Shown one piece after another: positions 57,883 through 64,000 of a DNA stretch of 64,000 nt (position 1 is its first letter; each line of letters opens with the position of its first letter). The stretch is from Sophora flavescens (taxonomy: Eukaryota > Streptophyta > Magnoliopsida > Fabales > Fabaceae), in contig CM061069.1 in the NCBI GenBank assembly GCA_030762895.1, forward strand, positions 24,671,404 to 24,735,403, in the 5' to 3' direction. Under the pieces are notes generated by a model. It was not told the origin of the DNA. It made no database searches and saw only the letters and a list, made by a program, of their open reading frames with translations. Made by a program: the position numbers and the translations under genes.

Positions 57883-58350
57883 CTAAGAAAAGGGTGGAGG
57901 AGGTAGAGGAGGGTTCTGATTTAGAGGGGGAAGAGTAGCTTGACCTTGAGTCTGTTGAAAGTTGGTGAGTAACTGAAGCATCTGATTGAGAAGAGAATTG
58001 GTAGGCTTCAGTTGCTTTGCTTATTGAGCTTCAATCTTATTATTTAAAATCTCATCTAGATTAGGTGGTAAGGAGGTTCTGGAGCTTTCAGCAGTAGTAG
58101 TTATGTTTCCTTCCTCTTGCATTATACTCAAAGCCTGAGAGTGTTGAGGTTGGTCATGAGGATGTATAACTGCCAGAGCCAGAGGTTGTGAAGAATGTTT
58201 GCCAGAAGTGCCTTGTCTGCTGACAGATTCAGCAACTTCTCCATTAATATCCTCAGTCTGCACATCTTCCACATTAAGGTCATGACCTTCAACTATATTC
58301 TCTTCCATTTCCTCAGATGATGCTGTAGAAGCTTGTAGAGAGGGTGCATG
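57883..58350 (-). pseudogene. Sirevirus third ORF, C-terminal part
   Basis: Minus-strand frame MEENIVEGHDLN...(58308) to TAA at 58018-58020, continuing in the same frame with LLNQMLQLLTNFQQTQG and a proline-rich tail to a stop at 57883-57885. The leucine coil plus proline-rich end is the same as in the other two Sirevirus copies. The upstream part is cut by the gypsy LTR at 58351. Confidence 0.65.
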
Positions 58351-59543
58351 TGTAACACCCCATTTTTTGTTAAGCTCTTAGTTGTATGCTTGTTTGGTTG
58401 TTAAGTCCTTAGGCCTTAGTCTAGAGCTGTTGGTTAAGGGCTAAGTGGGGGTTTTAGCCTTAAAATCCCTTTCTGGTACATGAGCACGCCCGTGCTCAAT
58501 GACCAGCACACCCGTGCTTAGGCTGCCAGAGTCTTGTTGACGCTGATATGAGCACTACCGTGCTTAGCAGTCAAACGCGTCTCGCTAACGCTAAGTTGAG
58601 AACGCCCGTTCTCAACAGTAAGTACGATCGTGCTCGGGTCTGAGTCTATATATAGACATCAATTTGTGAGGGTTACGAGTTTCAACCCTCAATTTGGCAC
58701 TTTAGGCAACCCTAAGTGTGACTACAACCGTTTCTTTCCCTTTTCTTTGAACCCAACTGCTCTTGGCGTTCTTGCTCTTTGCAAGAGCCTTTCATGCCCT
58801 AGTGCTAATCAACGTAGGATTGGGAAACTAATTGGTTAACTTTTCTATGTTGGCCAAGGCTTGATATGATTCATCAATCCAATCGAGGGAACCAGTTAGA
58901 ATGACGTTGTTTAAGAGAGGAATCTTCGTACCAGGTATGGGGAGAAGGGACAATATGATTATGTAGGCTTGGGGGTAGCATAAGACAAAGGGTTCCCATG
59001 GCCCTTTATGTTTGATAACATGCCTATATGTCTGTCTTGGTTGAGTACATGTTTATATGTGCCTATGCATGTTTACGGTATGATGTTTAAATATGATAAT
59101 GATAATGACGTTGTTATAACATGTTGAGTCTATTGATGCCATGATTGAATGAATTTCCATGAATTGGTTGTTGATTGTTCGTTGTGAACATTAATGATAT
59201 ATGACGTTTAACCTATGATGAAAGGTTAATGATAAAAGGGAGGTTTTTCACCTTTAGCTAATAAGACATGAATGTTAAGGATAATGCGAGGACTTTTGCC
59301 TAAAGGTTTAGAAAGACCCTAGGGAATGATTTGTGAGAGTTTGAGAGAAGTCAATTAAAGGATTAATTCCCCCAAAAGCTATAAGACATAAAGATTAAGC
59401 CTAAGTGATAAGATCAGAGTTAATGGATTTAGTAATGAGGTTTAATAAGTTTTACCCCAAAGGATTTGACAAGGGTTTACAACCCTTGCTACCCAGAAAT
59501 AGTGCGGCCTGCTCTTGAGCATAGCCGTGCTTAACAGTCAGCA
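58351..59543 (+). mobile_element. Gypsy LTR, same family as 750-10162, interrupted
   Basis: Starts TGTAACACCCC. It shares with the left-edge LTR the AGCACGNCCGTGCT palindromes (58481-58640), TATATATAGAC with the TATA box near 58650, and the CAGGTATGGGGAGAAGGG phrase (58931). After 1.19 kb it is interrupted by another LTR starting at 59544, in the middle of its second palindrome zone. Confidence 0.88.
58481..58640. repeat. Palindrome cluster in gypsy LTR
   Basis: Five near-palindromes: TGAGCACGCCCGTGCTCA (58481-58498), then GCACACCCGTGC, GAGCACTACCGTGCTT, TGAGAACGCCCGTTCTCA (58597-58614) and GTACGATCGTGC. The fourth keeps 8-bp arms although both arms differ from the first. Confidence 0.9.
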
Positions 59544-60780
59544 TGTAACAGCTCGATTTTCGGATATACTGTATTAACGGTAAATATATATTTATTTATA
59601 TTTTTATCTGAGACATAGGAAATGATTTTGGAGGAAACAAAATCATATCTAGAACCTACTCTATGGTAGGAAGTTTTGGTTAAAATTTGACAGTATAATT
59701 TTATACTAGCAGAGAACCCTAATTTGACCCTAAACTGAAATGGTTTATATTTAAATCATATTTTCAACGAGTTTGGTTAGTTTGAAAATTTTCAACAAAA
59801 AAAAAAATATTATGCTTTTATTCGGGCATAAAACCCTAATCGGGAAACCGACGGAATCGGCAACAGAATTGCAGAGATAGAACGGGACACCAGAGGAGCT
59901 GAGATATGGAATGACTCATCAAGAATTTATGATGCAATTAATGTTAGAAATTATGAGTTTTTAAGCGAAATGGCCAAAATGCCCTTTTAGCTTAACCTAA
60001 CCGACGTTTAGTTAAATCCTAACCATGGTTAAGGAACCATGGTTAGTTTATGTGGACAAGGAGCAGCCACACCACTCAAATAATATGATCCACATATTTA
60101 TTAACTATAGTTAGCAAAATAACCTTAGTTAAGTTAATTATCAACTACGGTTAATCATATATTAATTAAATAATCATAAAACCCATTAATCTAATTCTAA
60201 TGAACCAAACAAGACCTAATTCCTACCCTATTTAACCCCCCAAAACCTCAGCTAGCCCTCCCCATTTCACTATTCATATTTTTCATTCTTCTTCTTCTTC
60301 ATTTTCTTCACAAACTCCATTATCATCTTCAAAAGGTTCAAGTGTTTCCATTGAAGAAACTTGCCAAGATCATCAATCTCCTTCTTCTACTTTCCTAACT
60401 TGAGGTAACAAGATCATCTCTTCCATTCTTAAGCTTCTGTTCTTCATATTTCATGAGTTTCCATTTCTAGATCTAGAACTTTAAATAATTCTAGAAAATT
60501 GTAGAAAAATCATAGAAATGTAAAACCAATTTCTATGATCTAGTTATGATCCCTACTTTCATTATCCAAGAGCATGTCAACAAAAATATTTTTCTTCCCT
60601 ATTTTCTTTACACGGCCAAAACCCTCTAGAAAGTGGGTTTGTTGATTTTGTTTGATTTGTGAAATCTAATGATTGATTCAAGCTCTCTAATGCTTATGTT
60701 ATCTAAATCCAAGAGTTTGAATAAAAAGGAATTTTCTAACCTATTTTGTTATAGGAGGCCGAAACCCTAAGGGAAAGAGA
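59544..60780 (+). mobile_element. Second gypsy LTR, partial
   Basis: Starts TGTAACAGCTCGATTTTCGG, a common start of plant gypsy LTRs. It has a TATA-like CCTATTTAACC near 60227 and a CTTCTTCTTCTTC leader after it. The sequence is cut near 60780 by a LINE; the exact junction is not clear. Confidence 0.75.
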
Positions 60781-61731
60781 TTGAATTATCTTTGTTCAAT
60801 CGAAAAAGATTTTAGTTCTCACCAAACATGGGCTTGTGGTAGACAGAGGCTGCTAGGGTTTACCTCATATGATGCCATAGGGTTTGCATGTTTTCTCATG
60901 GCTGACGTTAATGTTGTTTGCCCATGGCAGTTCATGGCTCCTTTGTCCTCTCCCATCCCTTCTCCCCCTTCCCCATCAAACACACCTTCCTCTCCGTCCA
61001 TCACTTTGGTGCAAAAGAAATCTCCTGCCCAGGCACTAAGAAATTCTTGTGACATCCCTATTAATCAATTACCACATCCGTGCAAGAAAGGTGATGATAT
61101 TGCGATCAAAATTCCTGAAGAGGAGTACAGAGCAGGTCTTGAAGGGTGTAAGAACCATCTGCATGGTCGAATTATACTTTCCAAGGGGGACACTCCTCTA
61201 AAGTTTGAAGACTTGTGCCTCAAGATGGCCTCTTTATGGAAACCGCTTAACCATTGGAGTATGATCTCATTGGGGAAAGGGTTTTATGAGTTCCCCTTTT
61301 ACTCAATGGATGATTTGATGAGTGTTAGATCAATAGCCTCATGGAATCTAAAGCCTGCAATTTTGCGGGTATTTGCTTGGACTAGTGATTTCAATCCACT
61401 CAAGCAGAAACAGTCACACACTCAATGTTGGATCAGAATATACAGTTTACCACAAGAATATTGGCGCCCAAGGATCCTTTTTACTATTGCTGGTGGTCTA
61501 GGTTTGCTAATAGCTCTTGATGGGGCAACCAGTAGGAAAACTTTTGGCCATTTTGCTAGAGTCCTAGTGGATATTGATTTGAATAAAAGTATTAGGGAAA
61601 GGTTATTAGTGGAGAGGGATAATTTTGCTTTTCATGTTGATGTTGAATACGAAAATCTCCCTTTTTCCTGTTCTAATTGTCAGGTCATTGGTCATGCTGT
61701 TGAAAATTGTAGAAAGGTATCTGATACTTAA
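60781..61731 (+). pseudogene. L1-type LINE ORF1 protein, frameshifted at its end
   Basis: Probable start ATG at 60901 (MADVNVVCPWQF); the upstream in-frame part of the ORF is probably 5' UTR. The central region (SLGKGFYEFPFYSMDDL, then CWIRIYSLPQEYW) is the DUF4283 domain of plant LINE ORF1 proteins. A CCHC knuckle CSNCQVIGHAVENC is at about 61672-61713. The protein binds element RNA as part of the retrotransposition particle. TAA follows soon after (61729), where a frame change occurs; a longer acidic tail continues in other frames. Functional ORF1 is unlikely. Confidence 0.88.
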
Positions 61732-62660
61732 TTCCAATGATTTGAAGGTGCTTGTGATGCAGGTTGTGAAGTCTACTGGCATAAATGGCAACAGAAAACC
61801 TGCGATGCAATATGTTCCTAGGAAAATTGTGGTTAATGAAAGAAATACCACAAGTGTTGATGGGAGAACAGATGCAGCTAACAACAAAGATGATAGACTG
61901 AATCAAAACACATGAAATAAAGATTCTGCTACTGCCATTGTAACTGAGAAAAATCAGCCTGCTGATGGAGGGAAAAATAAAGGAAAGCAGATCATGATTG
62001 AGGAGGATCAACCTCGGGTTGAAATAGTAGACATTGAGGAAGAGCGATCCATCTCAAGAAGAGGCATTAATCTTCTGCTAGAAAATGGTTTGAAGGATAC
62101 TAATCCTCTTCTAGGATTTGTTGATGAAAGTGAGATTGAGAAATATAGGCAATTCCAAGCCTTGAATAATCCTTTTGATCTCTTGAGATCTCAGATTAAT
62201 AATGAAGCAGGGGAGAACTCTAATGCTGGTGTTGGAATCAGAACTCCAGTGGAGAGTATTCAATGTGATAATCACATAGTAGATGAGACCAATCCAGAGT
62301 TTGTGGCTGATTCTTGGGGAACTGATGGCAATATACAGGGATCTGGTAATGGCACTGTATCGGACAGATTTTTAGATACTCCTAATGTCACTCCAGTTAA
62401 TCAAATCATTAATGCTAAGGCTCAGCATGATTTGAGGATTGTGGGCATATTGTGGAGTGCTCAAGCAGAAGAAGAGGAAGAGGAGGAATAGATTGAAGAA
62501 ACTCAGTTCCCTGTTGGAGGACATAGTAATAAATACCTAGTTGATATTCAGTCAACTAGGCAGGAAGATTCAGGGTTCACTAAAGTGGTCTCCAAGTCTA
62601 AAAAGAAGAAGATGAAGAAAAAGTCTCAACAAAATAGCAGAGCTGGGAATGGAAGAGGCC
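61732..62660 (+). pseudogene. LINE ORF1, C-terminal pieces
   Basis: Frame fragments 61734-61915 and 61994-62491 continue ORF1 after the break, including a long acidic segment (EEDQPRVEIVDIEEER) and a stop at 62489. A lysine-rich piece follows to 62660. ORF2 (endonuclease and reverse transcriptase) is not reached because an LTR is inserted at 62661. Confidence 0.7.
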
Positions 62661-64000
62661 TGTAACGCCCTCCCTCAGGGCATTACTTACGTAACACATG
62701 CGGAATTTAAATTAAAAGATAATTTGCTGGTTGCTTTCGGAAAACTTGTTTTCTCTTAAGTCAGAAAATTGGGGCATAAAATTTTCTCATATAAGGATAA
62801 CTCTGAAATCCATCATACATACATTTAAAACGTAAAGTCACGTTCGTAACGAAGTTACCATGACATACAACATTTCTATAAGTTTCCATTTTCGAAAGAA
62901 AAAGTTTAAACTTCAGATGAATGTATATAACACTACATTCACGGACCCCTTTAGATATACAACCCAACTCATACTCCTAAGCTGGTCATTCTATCAAATA
63001 TCCATTGGAGAGGCCCCAATCAGAATACTATCCCAACCTCTAACACTAGGTCTTCAATTGACTTAGATAGACTCCTCTGCAACATCGGCACTAGAGTACC
63101 AAGGTACTACAGCAAAACCCGAAGATACCTGATATAATTGTAAGAGTGAGATACCATCATAAGATATATCCCACAACAACCATATACATGATACATACAT
63201 CACAGAATCATATAAGCAGTTAAATCATGCATATACACAATATAACAGTGTTATATCATAGGGCATCAAACCCGCACAGTCAATCTTTCTAAAATATGCA
63301 TGGCACTTCAATATCAGGCTCTAACTTAATCTCATGAGATCTCAACATCGTTTTCACTGGAGAAGTATTAGAGTTGGTCAATCTCTAGCCCACCGGGCAG
63401 TTGCCACCGCATCCCGATGCACCAGGCCTCTTGGTCGGACAACGCCACATGCCCTTAACGAAACAGCTAGCAATGTGATCGACTCTCGGATACCCCATGG
63501 GTATCCTCAATAAGCAAAGGCACGTCCGCCGGGGAAATGCATATGAATAAAAACTTTCCTTTTAAGGTTTTTCTTTGTGTAAATATTTTACTGTCAAAGC
63601 TCAAAGCTAATGACTTAACATTATTTCCCCATCACTTGAAAACTCAGAAGCATAGGACTCATAGTCCGAACGCTCAATCACAATGCCCAAGACCGTGGCC
63701 ACAGGCAAGGGTTGTGGTTGTAGAAAACAACCTTCACCTTTAATCATGTTCATCACACGCGGTCAGAATACACAGTCCAACACAGCGCGATTAGGACCTA
63801 AGTCCATAACATCATAACCAGGACTCGTAGTCCCGAATTCACACTGATTCAAGATCACGTGCACATCACTGAATACTAGAGGCGACGTCTCGCGTACTAG
63901 ATTCTCTTTCTTAAGTACTTATTTTTCGTTCAGTGAAAAACAAATTCAAAACCGAATCCTCGATAACCTATCCAGGTTATCGGAAAGTTTCTAAAATATT
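62661..64000 (-). mobile_element. Gypsy LTR, runs off right edge
   Basis: Starts TGTAACGCCCTCCCTCAGGG on the plus strand, cutting the LINE. Its layout (62661-63540), including CACCGGGCAGTTGCC and CCCCATGGGTATCC phrases, resembles the minus-strand LTR at 750-2000 (CCCCATGGATAGCC at 1406), so the element probably runs on the minus strand. No second LTR or coding region lies inside the window. Confidence 0.7.

Noticed and set aside
59541..59545. GCATG at 59541 matches GCATG before the LTR at 58351 and could be its target duplication.
   Set aside because: The sequence after it is the start of another LTR (TGTAACAGCTCG), not a continuation of the Sirevirus third ORF, and the 58351 LTR is only half the length of its relative, so it is interrupted there rather than ended.

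Overview
This window is plant nuclear DNA, almost certainly from a dicot. It is AT-rich, has introns with plant-type splice sites, and is dominated by plant retrotransposon lineages (Athila-type and other Ty3/gypsy, Sirevirus-type and other Ty1/copia, L1-type LINEs, tRNA-derived SINEs) and plant DNA transposons (CACTA, hAT, Mutator, Tourist). A legume is plausible from the style of the Sirevirus and Athila elements, but that is inference. Only two host genes are well supported: a six-exon gene for a small conserved membrane protein (12989-16135, +) and a single-exon C2H2 zinc-finger gene of the ZFP8 type (51184-52041, -).

Left block, 1-12.2 kb: a minus-strand Ty3/gypsy element enters from the left edge (broken gag, primer site, one 2.44-kb LTR). 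Its LTR is split by a 6,964-bp Athila-type element (2838-9801) flanked by a perfect GCTTC target duplication. The split LTR itself sits in the 3' part of a Sirevirus-type copia element whose LTR ends near 12222.

Gene island 1, 12.2-27.9 kb: the six-exon gene, then a long gene-poor stretch with small insertions (a Mutator-type MITE in intron 2, a 5'-truncated LINE, two SINEs, a CACTA-type MITE) and one GC-rich patch.

Middle block, 27.9-47.2 kb: a minus-strand copia element (27946-47179) has lost most of its interior. One of its LTRs is split by a 16.3-kb Sirevirus-type element (28303-44598, TTAGT target duplication). That Sirevirus was hit twice more: by an Athila solo LTR just after its primer site (AACCT duplication) and by a 4.9-kb CACTA transposon in its third, env-like ORF (GTT duplication). 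The CACTA element carries a degenerate Ulp1-type cysteine protease gene and a duplicated 1-kb module, each copy with a TATA box and a 28-codon ORF.

Gene island 2, 47.2-53.6 kb: a tiny LINE fragment, a Tourist MITE, the ZFP8-like gene, and two SINEs inserted one after the other at the same target.

Right block, 53.6-64 kb: a chain of six insertions, each cutting the previous one: gypsy 5' end (+), Sirevirus 3' end (-), gypsy LTR of the left-edge family (+), another gypsy LTR (+), L1-type LINE (+), gypsy LTR (probably -, runs off the edge).

The most unusual pattern is that two unrelated LTR families here are both studded with near-palindromes built on CACG-NCC-GTG. Their flanks differ between families but stay self-complementary, and one copy shows matching changes in both arms.
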